Shown: positions 16,507-24,895 of the stretch, one piece after another
How positions within the stretch are numbered: position 1 is the stretch's first letter
How the letters are laid out: each line of letters opens with the position of its first letter
Origin: Filibacter tadaridae
Lineage (GTDB): Bacteria; Bacillota; Bacilli; Bacillales_A; Planococcaceae
DNA: 64,000 nucleotides
Assembly: GCF_900609045.1 (NCBI RefSeq)
Contig: NZ_UXAV01000020.1
Coordinates: forward strand, 1 to 64,000
Reading direction: 5' to 3'
Position numbers and translations under genes: made by a program
The notes under the pieces: model-generated
Told to the model about the DNA's origin: nothing
Seen by the model: only the letters and a program-made list of their open reading frames with translations
Database searches by the model: none

Positions 16507-18467
16507 GTTTGCTGGATTTATCTTGGAGAAATGTTCAGCGGAATTTCCGGCTGTATTCGATTTATTTGTTTTCAATGATTACGGGGGTTATCATCCATTT
16601 TACTTTTTCGTCTTTAATGTATAACAAAGACATTTTAAACGCACTGGAGAATAAGGAAAACTTCCAACTGGGTGTAATCATCGCATCTGTTGTTGTATTT
16701 CTCTTCATTATTTTCTTTATCCTTTACGCCAATTCGTTTTTTATGAAGCAACGAAAAAAAGAATTCGGTATGTACTTACTTTTTGGCATGAGTGAAAGAC
16801 AAATTGCGACGATGGTTTTCATTGAGACTTTATTTCTTGGTGCTATATCCCTTGTAAGTGGTATTTTGATTGGCGGTTTGCTGTCTAAATTTTTTGGGAT
16901 GTTATTAATGAATTTGATGCAATATGATAACGTCATTTCTTTTGCCTTCCCGATACAAGCTATTGGGTCAACGATTCTATTGTTTATTTTATTAATAGTG
17001 ATCATCAGTATTCAAAGCTACTTGAATGTACGTCGTGTACAGTTGATAGAATTATTTCATGCAAAAGAAAAAATGGAAAAACCTATCCCTTCTTCAAGAA
17101 TTCTAGCCTTGTTTGCTATTTTCTTACTGGGAATGGCTTTCTTATTGATTAGCCGTGGCCGGGCATCCGTTGTGTGGCAGGATTATGCAAACGTCAGCAT
17201 GATTGCAGTTACCATTGGTATCATCGGCGGAACGTATTTGTTTTTCCGACAATTCACCGGCTGGCTACTACAGATGGTGAGTCGAAGCAAAAAGTTCAAT
17301 GAAGGCAATACAGTATTGTGGACTTCCTCACTTCGTTTTTCAGTTCGCAGCAACACCTTAAACTTAACGTTTATCTCGTTGTTTAGTGCAGTGATTATCA
17401 TTTTAGTTGGATTCGTGTCCATCAATTACGCCGTCCAATTCGAAGCTGCTGGAAGAAATTTACCGAATGATATCGCGTTCGAGTCACTAGATGAACAAAC
17501 CAATGAAGACATTGAAAAAATTATTATAAATTCGGATCATCGGATTATTTATCATGAAATAATTGAGGGACTTTCAGGAAAACCGGCAACCGACATGGGT
17601 ATTGCCTTTGAAAACCCAGAGTATTATACAGAAGACATTTTCCTACTCCCTGAAAAACAATACAACTATATAGTCACTTTACGTGGACATGATCAACAAA
17701 TCGATTTACAAGGTAAAGAAGTTGTTGCTCTTTCGCAAGGAATGGACTTACCAGGACGTTTCACTGCGGATAAACAACCAGAATTTACAGTTACCACAAG
17801 TGAAGAAACTACTTTTCAACTTGTTGAAAGAAAAGATTACGCTTTACTTGGTTGGGCTTCCGACCCAGCAAAATCCATGACAATAAAATCGGCTGTGCTC
17901 ATCATTTCGGATGAAGCCTATCAAGACTTAAACAATGCTACATCGACGAAGTCATTTGAAATTTACCACATTGAAGATGCAAAGAATGCAGAAGCATTAT
18001 CTGAGCAAGTACATGCAGTTGTTTCAAAAACACCCGGAGCATACTACTCTTCTTTTGCTGATGTGTATTCCGTCCAAATCGAAAGCTCTTCATTGTTGTT
18101 ATTTGCAGCCGCTTTCCTCGCAGTCATTGCATTATTTGCCTTAGGCAGCGTCATTTATTTCAAACAATTACGCGAGGCAACCGAGGGACAAAGACAATAT
18201 GCGATTTTACGCAAGATCGGTGTCGATCAGCGTGAAATGAAAAGTGTCATTCGAAAACAGTTATTATTTATCTTCTTACCTCCGCTTATATTAGGCGTTT
18301 TGCATAGCTGGTTTATTTTGAAGTACTATATGCTAGATACACTTCAGGACTATCCACAACTCACGAATATCATCTGGGGTATACTGATTGCTTACTTCCT
18401 TATTTACTTTTTGTTCTACTTGTCTTCTACAAGTGTTTATTACAAAATTGTCAATCAGAAAAACTGA
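16503..18467 (+). CDS. Bce-type ABC transporter permease
   Basis: A 654-residue FtsX-like permease of the BceB/VraG group. Four hydrophobic segments lie in the first 180 residues, further pairs follow to about residue 310, then comes a large extracellular loop of about 210 residues (roughly 315-525), and three segments lie at the end. This is the 10-helix layout with the ligand-binding loop between helices 7 and 8. It is translationally coupled to the ATPase. It should signal to the kinase encoded convergently at 18501-19508. Confidence 0.92.
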   Translation: MSLLDLSWRNVQRNFRLYSIYLFSMITGVIIHFTFSSLMYNKDILNALENKENFQLGVIIASVVVFLFIIFFILYANSFFMKQRKKEFGMYLLFGMSERQIATMVFIETLFLGAISLVSGILIGGLLSKFFGMLLMNLMQYDNVISFAFPIQAIGSTILLFILLIVIISIQSYLNVRRVQLIELFHAKEKMEKPIPSSRILALFAIFLLGMAFLLISRGRASVVWQDYANVSMIAVTIGIIGGTYLFFRQFTGWLLQMVSRSKKFNEGNTVLWTSSLRFSVRSNTLNLTFISLFSAVIIILVGFVSINYAVQFEAAGRNLPNDIAFESLDEQTNEDIEKIIINSDHRIIYHEIIEGLSGKPATDMGIAFENPEYYTEDIFLLPEKQYNYIVTLRGHDQQIDLQGKEVVALSQGMDLPGRFTADKQPEFTVTTSEETTFQLVERKDYALLGWASDPAKSMTIKSAVLIISDEAYQDLNNATSTKSFEIYHIEDAKNAEALSEQVHAVVSKTPGAYYSSFADVYSVQIESSSLLLFAAAFLAVIALFALGSVIYFKQLREATEGQRQYAILRKIGVDQREMKSVIRKQLLFIFLPPLILGVLHSWFILKYYMLDTLQDYPQLTNIIWGILIAYFLIYFLFYLSSTSVYYKIVNQKN

Positions 18468-18475
18468 GCACGCTA

Positions 18476-18512
18476 AAAACGCAATGACTGATTTGTACAG
18501 TCATTGCGTTTT
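18476..18512. terminator. Bidirectional terminator between permease and kinase genes
   Basis: AAAACGCAATGACTG (18476-18490) pairs with CAGTCATTGCGTTTT (18498-18512), with A-rich and T-rich flanks. The stop codon of the kinase gene lies inside the stem. Confidence 0.9.
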
Positions 18513-19508
18513 TTTGTCTGCATTATTTTGATTCATCAATAGGAATGGATCATGGTTTTTTGGAAAATGGATGATAAATTCTGTATAAACATTCACATCA
18601 GATGTACAGGTAATATAATGTTCCAATTTATTTGATAATTGTTGCGCCAAATATAGGCCCATCCCCGTTGATTTGGAATGTGTACGACCATTCTCTCCAG
18701 TAAAACCTCGATTAAAGACCCGTGGAAGGTCTTTTTGTTCAATCCCAATTCCATTATCTCGGATGATTAGTTGCTTTTCTTGTGGGGTTTCAACAATGGT
18801 AATTGTTATTTCTCCACCTACAGATGTATACTTCAAACTATTCGTAATTAATTGATTCAAAATAAACTGTAGCCATTTGGAATCGCTTTGTACCGCCATT
18901 GGTTCTAACTGTAAATTGATGCGGATTTTTTTTGAAATAAAGGTTTTCGAGTGATCTTTTACTGTTTCTTTTACCATTCTCTCTAGGTCACAGTTTTTAA
19001 TTTCATAGTCTTGATTGAAACTATCAAGCTTGGCATAATAAAGCGCCTGATCGACGTAATTTTCTATCCTTGATACTTCTTCACTCAAACTTTTGGCGTC
19101 CACTTCCGTTTGCTGCATCAATCGTAAGACAGCAATGGGGGTTTTAATCTCATGGAACCAAGAAACGATAAAATCATAATGCTCATTTTGTTTTTCCTGA
19201 ATCGTGTTCAATTCACGAATATGCTGCTTTCTCATCTCATCCATGTGTTGCTGGGCGTAATCACCTTCCATAGATAGACTTTCGTAATCCCTGCTCTGCA
19301 TACTGCGGATGGCCCGCAGATTTTGCTGATAGCGAAACAGCAAATAACCGGCCAGTATAAGTAAGATTAAAGCGAGTGCGTAGAAGAAAGTACCCCAAAG
19401 CCAGTTTCTAGTGGGATCTGTAAAAAACACCATTGCCGTTATGAGAAAACCGACCAGATATAAAAAAATAACTGGCCTTTCGTAACGTAAAAACCGCAGA
19501 AACGTCAT
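18501..19508 (-). CDS. Intramembrane-sensing histidine kinase, BceS-like
   Basis: A 335-residue sensor kinase with two membrane helices in the first 60 residues joined by only a few outside residues, a short linker, the phosphoacceptor SWFHEIKTPIAV (His119), an N box LITNSLKYTS and G boxes DNGIGIE and GMGLYLA. With almost no extracellular domain it fits the class that receives its signal from a Bce-type transporter rather than directly from a ligand. Its gene overlaps the regulator gene by 4 bases. It faces the transporter operon across a shared terminator. Confidence 0.92.
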   Translation of the reverse strand: MTFLRFLRYERPVIFLYLVGFLITAMVFFTDPTRNWLWGTFFYALALILLILAGYLLFRYQQNLRAIRSMQSRDYESLSMEGDYAQQHMDEMRKQHIRELNTIQEKQNEHYDFIVSWFHEIKTPIAVLRLMQQTEVDAKSLSEEVSRIENYVDQALYYAKLDSFNQDYEIKNCDLERMVKETVKDHSKTFISKKIRINLQLEPMAVQSDSKWLQFILNQLITNSLKYTSVGGEITITIVETPQEKQLIIRDNGIGIEQKDLPRVFNRGFTGENGRTHSKSTGMGLYLAQQLSNKLEHYITCTSDVNVYTEFIIHFPKNHDPFLLMNQNNADKKTQ

Positions 19509-20179
19509 TCGATTAAATACCCCATTCCTTTGCGGGTGACGATAAACGCTTCCAATCCAAGAGTGGCAATTTTTCGACGCAAGCGATTCACATTGACAGT
19601 CAGCGTATTGTCATCAACAAATTGCTCATCTTTCCACAAAGCCTGCATCAAATCGTCCCTCGAGATAATCTTTCCAATATGGCTCATCATCAATTGTAAA
19701 ATTATAAATTCATTCCTAGATAACAGCGACGTTTGTTCTCCTACCTGTATGGATGAATTGGTCAAATAAAATACCAGGTTTTGGTGCGTGAGCTGCATAC
19801 TACTTTCATCTTGATAAGCGTGATTCCGACGCAGCAGTGCACTAACTTTAGCAGCCAACACATCCAAATCGAACGGTTTTTGTACGAAGTCATCGCCACC
19901 CATATTAATTGCCATAATGACATCCATATTTTGAGTCCGGGAAGAAAGGAAAATAATCGGTACTTTTGATATCGAGCGAATTTGCTGGCACCAGTAATAG
20001 CCATCAAAAACCGGTAAATTAATATCAAGCAACACTAAGTGAGGCTGATTATTTTCAAAAGTGGTAAGTACTTGATCGAACTTGGCTACTTCAATCACGT
20101 CATACTGCCACTTCTTTAGCATATCCGCTACAATCCTTCTTATCTTGTCATCATCTTCTACAATCATCACCTTATACAT
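19505..20179 (-). CDS. OmpR-family response regulator, BceR-like
   Basis: A 224-residue regulator: receiver domain with the acidic pocket EDDD at 8-11, phosphoacceptor Asp52 in LLDINLP, and Lys in FVQKPFDLD, followed by a winged-helix domain ending NVNRLRRKIATLG...RKGMGYLIE. I placed the start at the ATG at 20179, with AGGAG eight bases upstream; the frame is open to 20350 but those 57 residues do not belong to the family. It likely activates the transporter through the inverted repeat at 15667-15684. Confidence 0.93.
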   Translation of the reverse strand: MYKVMIVEDDDKIRRIVADMLKKWQYDVIEVAKFDQVLTTFENNQPHLVLLDINLPVFDGYYWCQQIRSISKVPIIFLSSRTQNMDVIMAINMGGDDFVQKPFDLDVLAAKVSALLRRNHAYQDESSMQLTHQNLVFYLTNSSIQVGEQTSLLSRNEFIILQLMMSHIGKIISRDDLMQALWKDEQFVDDNTLTVNVNRLRRKIATLGLEAFIVTRKGMGYLIE

Positions 20180-20414
20180 CGCGTTCGCTCCTATCACGTA
20201 GGTACGTCTAATGTGGAAATTGTACCATGTTTTTGAGTACTTTCCTTTGGTAATGGTTTTGATGAACAGTACCGTTGAACTATCACCAAAAGAAAAAGGA
20301 TTGTTTGCTTTTGTCATTCTTCCCCGGTATTGAGGCGTATGCAAATCCAATGAACGAATGAGTTATCTGTTTCTTGTGCTATACTTTATAAAAAGGATTC
20401 GGGGGGGTATTTTG

Positions 20415-20966
20415 ATGGCACAGTCAAAACCAAATCGACGATTGACGATTAAAGAGATTAGTGATTGGGAAGGTAATTGGGAATTAATCGATGGAGCGCC
20501 ATACAATATGACGCCGGCTCCTACACCCATTCATCAGCGTATTGTCGGAGAACTATTTTACGCATTACGAACACATTTCGGGAAAAGTGGATGTTCTGTA
20601 TACGTTGCTCCGTTTGACGTTCAGCTAGATGATACCGATGACTATACGATTGTACAACCCGACATTTCCGTTTTCTGCAATGATGATATGATTGGAGATA
20701 AGCGGGCAATCGGTGCGCCAGAGCTAATCGTTGAGGTACTATCTCCGTCGACAGCTTTGAAGGACCGCAACAATAAGTTCACCCTATACGAACGGGTAAA
20801 TGTTGGAGAGTATTGGCTTGTCGATCCACATAATGAAACGATCGAAGTGTATGCCCTTTCAGAAAATCGATATCGGAAACGGAAAGTGTTTGGACGGGAT
20901 GGTTCGCTTGTATCGTTCGTATTTCCGGAATTGACGGTTGGGTTGGATGAAGTATTTGTGGGCTGA
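20415..20966 (+). CDS. Uma2-family (DUF820) PD-(D/E)XK endonuclease-like protein
   Basis: A 183-residue protein of the Uma2 family. It shows WELIDGAPYNMTPAP, the conserved VQPDISVFCN and APELIVEVLSPSTALKDRNNK, where Asp, Glu and the later Lys form the nuclease-like core, then YERVNVGEYWLVDP. The start at 20415 follows a G-run ribosome site; a longer frame opens at 20358 without support. Cellular function of the family is unknown. The last 70 bases of the gene are duplicated 580 bp downstream. Confidence 0.88.
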   Translation: MAQSKPNRRLTIKEISDWEGNWELIDGAPYNMTPAPTPIHQRIVGELFYALRTHFGKSGCSVYVAPFDVQLDDTDDYTIVQPDISVFCNDDMIGDKRAIGAPELIVEVLSPSTALKDRNNKFTLYERVNVGEYWLVDPHNETIEVYALSENRYRKRKVFGRDGSLVSFVFPELTVGLDEVFVG

Positions 20967-21059
20967 ACATTTTGAGGTTAAGTACTGTATAACTATGATG
21001 CACAGAAAAGTTAAATGTATTGCTCGTTCTTCATAAGAATAAGTGGGCTGCTGTTCACG

Positions 21060-21088
21060 TTGAGTTATTGTATAAATTCATTTATAAT
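21060..21088 (+). promoter_or_regulatory. Promoter of a candidate antisense RNA
   Basis: TTGAGT (21060-21065) and TATAAT (21083-21088) are separated by exactly 17 bp. The expected start site is near 21095. No open reading frame with a ribosome site follows, which suggests a non-coding transcript. Confidence 0.65.
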
Positions 21089-21094
21089 GGACAT

Positions 21095-21240
21095 ATACTA
21101 AAAAAGAGAGAAGCGCGTCAACGCTCCTCCCTTTACAACCTTTACCGTCAGGGTGATGGTTGTCAAAAAAGTTTTGTTACTTTCTTCGTGAACCACCCTT
21201 TTGCTTCTGACGGCGATGGGTGGTTTTCTTTTTTTCTAAA
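21095..21240 (+). ncRNA. Candidate antisense RNA to the 48-residue peptide gene
   Basis: From the promoter at 21060 a transcript of about 145 bases would end at AACCACCC (21191-21198) pairing with GGGTGGTT (21218-21225), followed by a T-run. Two more hairpins lie inside: AAGCGCG...CGCTC near 21111-21126 and ACAACC...GGTTGT at 21135-21163. It overlaps the last 20 or so codons and the 3' end of the minus-strand peptide gene, the layout of type I toxin-antitoxin pairs such as TxpA/RatA. Function inferred. Confidence 0.45.
21100..21130 (-). terminator. Terminator of the 48-residue peptide gene
   Basis: On the minus strand GAGGAGCG pairs imperfectly with CGCGCTTCTC around TTGA and is followed by seven T. 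It lies just inside the start of the plus-strand antisense candidate. Confidence 0.6.
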
Positions 21241-21323
21241 ACGTTCTTCCGATAGAAAATTGCACTTGTTTCGCGCACTATTCCTTTCAGAACTTCTTTT
21301 AGAATTTCAAGAAATGTTTCCAT
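21177..21323 (-). CDS. 48-residue basic peptide, possibly antisense-regulated
   Basis: The ATG at 21323 follows a very strong AAAGGAGGTGATAATC. The peptide starts METFLEILKEVLKGIVRE, an amphipathic helix, and ends in a very basic tail, KKKTTHRRQKQKGGSRRK. It is not clearly membrane-spanning because charges recur every three to four residues. A small hairpin, CTTTCC-TAAGT-GGAAAG, sits just before the ribosome site, and a terminator lies at 21100-21130. I recall similar small basic proteins in Bacillales but no assigned function. A toxin role is a hypothesis based on the antisense promoter. Confidence 0.6.
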   Translation of the reverse strand: METFLEILKEVLKGIVRETSAIFYRKNVLEKKKTTHRRQKQKGGSRRK

Positions 21324-21476
21324 GATTATCACCTCCTTTCCACTTAGGAAAGAAGAATGACAACCAACCACCCTCACAATATTCGGTTGTATTTATATAA
21401 TATCAGAGTCGTACATAATTTAGTAACCTATTTCGTATGAAAACAGTGTGCCGGAGCTCATTGTTTAAGTACCTCT

Positions 21477-21546
21477 GGATGATTCGCTTGTATCGTTCGT
21501 ATTTCCGGAATTGACGGTTGGCTTGGATGAAGTATTTGTGGATTGA
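21477..21546 (+). pseudogene. Duplicated 3' end of the Uma2 gene
   Basis: This 70-bp segment matches 20897-20966, the end of the Uma2 gene, with about four differences, and includes an in-frame stop at the same place. It is the remnant of a second Uma2 gene or the scar of an insertion with duplication. The intervening 510 bp hold the peptide/antisense locus. Confidence 0.85.
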
Positions 21547-21570
21547 AGCATCCTGGTTGGATGCTTTTTT
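21546..21570 (+). terminator. Terminator after the Uma2 remnant
   Basis: GCATCC-TGGTT-GGATGC followed by six T directly after the duplicated stop codon. The intact Uma2 gene lacks it, so the original terminator seems to have stayed with the duplicated end. Confidence 0.85.
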
Positions 21571-21614
21571 GTTTTGAGTGGATTAAATGGTTCAGGCTGT
21601 GAGCTTGTTTGTGG

Positions 21615-21707
21615 TTATCACCGGCTCATGTGGGTTTATCACCGCTTCGGGACGTGTTATCACCGCCTTGGGATCTGTTATCACCGGCTCACGTGGTTTT
21701 ATCATCG
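21615..21707. repeat. Phased array, family 1: five units at 21-bp spacing
   Basis: TTATCACCG or a close variant starts at 21615, 21636, 21657, 21678 and 21699, exactly 21 bp apart. Between cores the sequence is G-rich and variable (for example GCTCATGTGGG). A larger array of the same core lies at 30633-30825. Confidence 0.9.
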
Positions 21708-21725
21708 GCACGATTTTTTGAAACC

Positions 21726-21754
21726 AAAAAACCCCACTTTGAAGTAAGGGTTTT
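21726..21754 (-). terminator. Terminator of the ggt-chr operon
   Basis: AAAACCC-ACTT pairs with AAGT-GGGTTTT around a TG loop, giving a T-run on the minus strand right after the stop of the last chromate transporter gene. Confidence 0.75.
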
Positions 21755-22291
21755 TCACCATTCAATTCCTGTCACTGCACCAAAAGCTAGTGCAATCATG
21801 ATAACGAAGGCCGGGTGCCAATTCCACTTTTGAAGCATCAAATAACTGGCCAGGGCAATGATTCCCGTAAATAGAATCCCAACCCCTTCGACCGATGTTT
21901 CCACAAACTGGACAGTCATAAACACCAAAAGAATAGCGATAATTGGACGGATAAGTTTTGTTATACTTTTCACTTTGGGATGATCTTTATATTTCATGAG
22001 AACAGCCATTAGCCCAATCATAAGAAAGAGTGATGGCGCAACGGTGGCAAATATGGCGACAAAAGCTCCCAGGATTCCCCCTTCCGAATAACCGATAGAT
22101 GCAGCCATTTTGGTTGCAATCGGTCCCGGCAAAGAATTCCCAATAGCGACGACCTCACTGAATTCTTGGGTGTCCATCCATCCGTAAGTTCCGACTACCT
22201 CATTCTCCACAAGCGGAATCGTAGCCGGTCCTCCCCCATAGCCTAGCATTCCAGATATAAAAAATGCGAGAAACAGTTGCCAATAGATCAT
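21755..22291 (-). CDS. Chromate transporter, short-chain CHR subunit (second of pair)
   Basis: A 178-residue half-size CHR protein starting at the ATG at 22291, overlapping the TGA of its partner by ATGA. It carries the CHR hallmarks MLGYGGGPATIPLVENEVV and NSLPGPIATKMAASIGY and about six hydrophobic segments. In Bacilli such proteins work as pairs of opposite topology (YwrA/YwrB in B. subtilis); chromate efflux is the family's known activity, though the natural substrate may differ. The upstream ORF extension to 22423 lies inside the partner gene and is rejected. Confidence 0.9.
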   Translation of the reverse strand: MIYWQLFLAFFISGMLGYGGGPATIPLVENEVVGTYGWMDTQEFSEVVAIGNSLPGPIATKMAASIGYSEGGILGAFVAIFATVAPSLFLMIGLMAVLMKYKDHPKVKSITKLIRPIIAILLVFMTVQFVETSVEGVGILFTGIIALASYLMLQKWNWHPAFVIMIALAFGAVTGIEW

Positions 22292-22896
22292 GCCTTCTTC
22301 CCCCTTCTTCGAATAGGAAAGAAGATGAAAATAAGGACTACTACTATAATAATTGCGGGATGTATATTCAATGCTTCCATTAATAGTCCCGCAGCGACCA
22401 ACATCGTCAATGCCTTTTTCCACCCCAGTGTATCACCGGATTTTTTAATGAAATCCCAGGATAGTATACCTAGCATAACGGCCACTACTGGCACAACGGA
22501 GGCGGACATATTTTTAACCCATGAGATATCTTTGTATTTCTGCAAAATGCCGATTAACACAATCATCATTAAGGAAGTCGGTAACACACAGGCAAGTATG
22601 GCATTGAGACAACCTAACTTTCCACCCACTTTGTAACCAATATATCCTGCTAACTTTGTCGCAATCGGTCCCGGCATTGTATTCGCTAGAGCAAGGGTAT
22701 CACCGAACTCATCTTCATCCATCCATTTATAATTGCGTACAACTTCTTGATGGAAAATTGGAATTGCTGCAGGTCCTCCCCCGAATCCCAATAAGCCTAC
22801 TCGGCAAAATGCGGTGAATAAGTCTTTTTGCAGCTTCCACTTCCCTAACCCAGGCGTCTTCCCACCACCTAAGGGAATGTTGTTATCTTTCACCAA
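22288..22896 (-). CDS. Chromate transporter, short-chain CHR subunit (first of pair)
   Basis: A 202-residue half-size CHR protein with LLGFGGGPAAIPIFHQEVV, NTMPGPIATKLAGYIGY and six hydrophobic segments, ending in a basic tail (RRRGKKA). It starts at TTG 22896 or the adjacent GTG, overlapping the end of the gamma-glutamyltransferase gene by 7 bases, and is coupled to the second CHR gene. The gene order matches the ywrD-ywrB-ywrA neighbourhood of Bacillus. Confidence 0.9.
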   Translation of the reverse strand: MVKDNNIPLGGGKTPGLGKWKLQKDLFTAFCRVGLLGFGGGPAAIPIFHQEVVRNYKWMDEDEFGDTLALANTMPGPIATKLAGYIGYKVGGKLGCLNAILACVLPTSLMMIVLIGILQKYKDISWVKNMSASVVPVVAVMLGILSWDFIKKSGDTLGWKKALTMLVAAGLLMEALNIHPAIIIVVVLIFIFFPIRRRGKKA

Positions 22897-24494
22897 ACCG
22901 CAAGTGCCCCGTCTGTACGTGATTCAGTTCCACCCCGAAGTACGCCCGTTTCTGCATTTCGCCATATGATTTGCCCTCGTCCAAAGCCTCCGCCATCCGG
23001 TGAAATTTTCACTTCATGACCTTTTCTAATTAACGACTGCACCAAATAATTGGGGAACTCTGGCTCAACCAGTACCTTTCTCGCTTTCGTCCATTGCCAT
23101 CTGGGCACGTCAAGAGTTGCCTGGGGATTTAGCAGGAAATCGACTGTGTTTACCACAACTTGAAAATGTCCTTGCGGCTGCATATAGCCTCCCATTACAC
23201 CAAAAGGTCCGACCGCATCACCATCTTTTGTTAGGAATCCAGGAATTATTGTGTTATACGACCGTTTACCTGGTTTCAGAACGTTTGGATGGTCCTTATC
23301 AAGCGAAAAGTCATGGCCGCGATTTTGAAGCGCAATACCTGTTCCAGGGACAACGATACCTGAACCGAACCCCATATAATTGGATTGGATGAAAGAAACC
23401 ATATTCCCTTCTTCATCTGCTGTCGCAAGGTACACGGTGCCGCCCTTCGGCAATTCATATGGTTGCGGATCCATTGCTTCATCATGAATAAGCTTTACAC
23501 GTTTCTCCGCGTAGTCATCAGATAACAGATGAGCCGTTTCAACCGGCATGTCTGCCTTTTCCGTAATGAATGCTTTGCCATCTATAAATGCCAATTTCAT
23601 ACTTTCAATTTGTTCGTGAATCGTTTGAGTAGACTGCCACTCGGGTTTACTCAGTTTCTTATAAATATTTAACGCCATAAGCGTTACCATCCCATGACCA
23701 TTCGGGGGAATTTCCCATACATCATAGCCTTTGTAGTTCACAGAAATAGGTTCAACCCATTCCGGTTTGTATGTAGCAAGATCTTCTTTCGATAAAAAAC
23801 CACCATGTTTTTTCATGTACGCATCAATCTTATCAGCAATTTCACCTTCATAAAAATCACGTGCATCTGTATCCGCAATTGCCTTTAGTGTTTTTGCATG
23901 ACCGGGTGATGACCACATTTCACCTGTTTTGGGTGCACGACCGTCCGGGGCAAACGTCTCGAACCACGCATTGAACTCATCTCCGGTACATTGTTCTTTA
24001 AACCTTTTATACGCCATTCCCCAGTACTTACCGAGTATCGGTGTGAGAGGGAAACCTTCTTCTGCATAACGGATTGCAGGTGCAAGTACTTCCTTCAAGG
24101 ATAGCTTTCCAAACTTACGTGAAAGTTCCGCCCAAGCGGCAGGCGTGCCCGGCACTGTAATCGGAATCACTCCGTGGGCCGGTATCTTGTCATGACCTAG
24201 TGCCTTTACAGCCTCCGGGGTCAGTGTCGCTGGAGCGGGTCCAGATGCATTTAGTCCATACAATTTATCTTTCACCCAGACAAGTGCAAACGCATCCCCT
24301 CCAATACCGTTGGAAGTCGGTTCTACCACTGTTAGCGCTGCCGCCGTTGCGATTGCGGCATCAATTGCATTTCCTCCTTTCTGCATAATTTCTAATCCTG
24401 CACTAGAGGCAAGCGGCTGTGATGTAGCGACCATACCCTTCCTGGCAAATACGGTATGTCGTTTTGATTGGTATGGATGATATAAGTGATCCAT
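22890..24494 (-). CDS. Gamma-glutamyltransferase-family Ntn hydrolase (YwrD-like)
   Basis: A 534-residue enzyme of the gamma-glutamyltranspeptidase fold. The N-terminal part has GGNAIDAAIATAAALTVVEP and SNGIGGDAF; the predicted autoprocessing and nucleophile Thr is in KGGTVYLATADEEGNMVSFIQ; the later MGFGSGIVVPGTGIALQNRG and GGYMQPQGHFQ are family hallmarks. There is no signal peptide, so it should be cytoplasmic, unlike secreted Ggt, and closer to YwrD. The ATG at 24494 follows GAGGAGGAG. It heads an operon with two chromate transporter genes. Confidence 0.92.
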   Translation of the reverse strand: MDHLYHPYQSKRHTVFARKGMVATSQPLASSAGLEIMQKGGNAIDAAIATAAALTVVEPTSNGIGGDAFALVWVKDKLYGLNASGPAPATLTPEAVKALGHDKIPAHGVIPITVPGTPAAWAELSRKFGKLSLKEVLAPAIRYAEEGFPLTPILGKYWGMAYKRFKEQCTGDEFNAWFETFAPDGRAPKTGEMWSSPGHAKTLKAIADTDARDFYEGEIADKIDAYMKKHGGFLSKEDLATYKPEWVEPISVNYKGYDVWEIPPNGHGMVTLMALNIYKKLSKPEWQSTQTIHEQIESMKLAFIDGKAFITEKADMPVETAHLLSDDYAEKRVKLIHDEAMDPQPYELPKGGTVYLATADEEGNMVSFIQSNYMGFGSGIVVPGTGIALQNRGHDFSLDKDHPNVLKPGKRSYNTIIPGFLTKDGDAVGPFGVMGGYMQPQGHFQVVVNTVDFLLNPQATLDVPRWQWTKARKVLVEPEFPNYLVQSLIRKGHEVKISPDGGGFGRGQIIWRNAETGVLRGGTESRTDGALAVW

Positions 24495-24862
24495 GAAACT
24501 CCTCCTCGGGGCGATTCTATTTTTTCGCTCTACTTTTAGACCTACGATATGTTAAGAATTCTGAAAAGCCCGTTGCTTCCCTTTAACAAATTCAAGTCTC
24601 TTATGTCTATAAACTTAATCATTTGTTAATCAAAATCTAACTTCCTCTTAACAAATGTCCTTACCCGTGTAGTTATTAGTGTAAAACGAAGAGTCAGTTA
24701 AATCAATATGGTTTTCAAATAACTTAGACACTATAAATTGTATTTACATTTGATGACGATTTGGATTGGTTTATCACCGCCATGCCCTATTTGAAGCTAA
24801 AAACATTCATTTCCAATGAACCCTAACAGTACTTCCACCTTAATCATCATTAAAATTAAAAA
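24495..24862. other. Upstream region of the ggt operon, no gene seen
   Basis: The stretch is A+T-rich and carries three TTAACAAAT-like words near 24583, 24633 (inverted) and 24648, the bipartite motif copy 2 at 24645-24680, and one isolated TTATCACCGC unit at 24771 identical to the core of the phased arrays. I found no convincing reading frame. Confidence 0.5.
24645..24680. repeat. Bipartite 36-bp motif, copy 2
   Basis: Blocks CTCTTAACAAATGTC and GTAGTTATTAGT with a 9-base gap, 27 fixed positions identical to copy 1 at 15608-15643. It lies about 150 bp upstream of the ggt start. Confidence 0.7.
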
Positions 24863-24863
24863 A

Positions 24864-24883
24864 ACTCCACTTCTTAGTGGAGT
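24864..24883. terminator. Terminator of the dimethylargininase-like gene
   Basis: ACTCCACT-TCTT-AGTGGAGT with A-run and T-run on the two sides, able to work in both directions. It lies 13 bases past the stop of the minus-strand gene. Confidence 0.9.
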
Positions 24884-24895
24884 TTTTTGTAAGTT

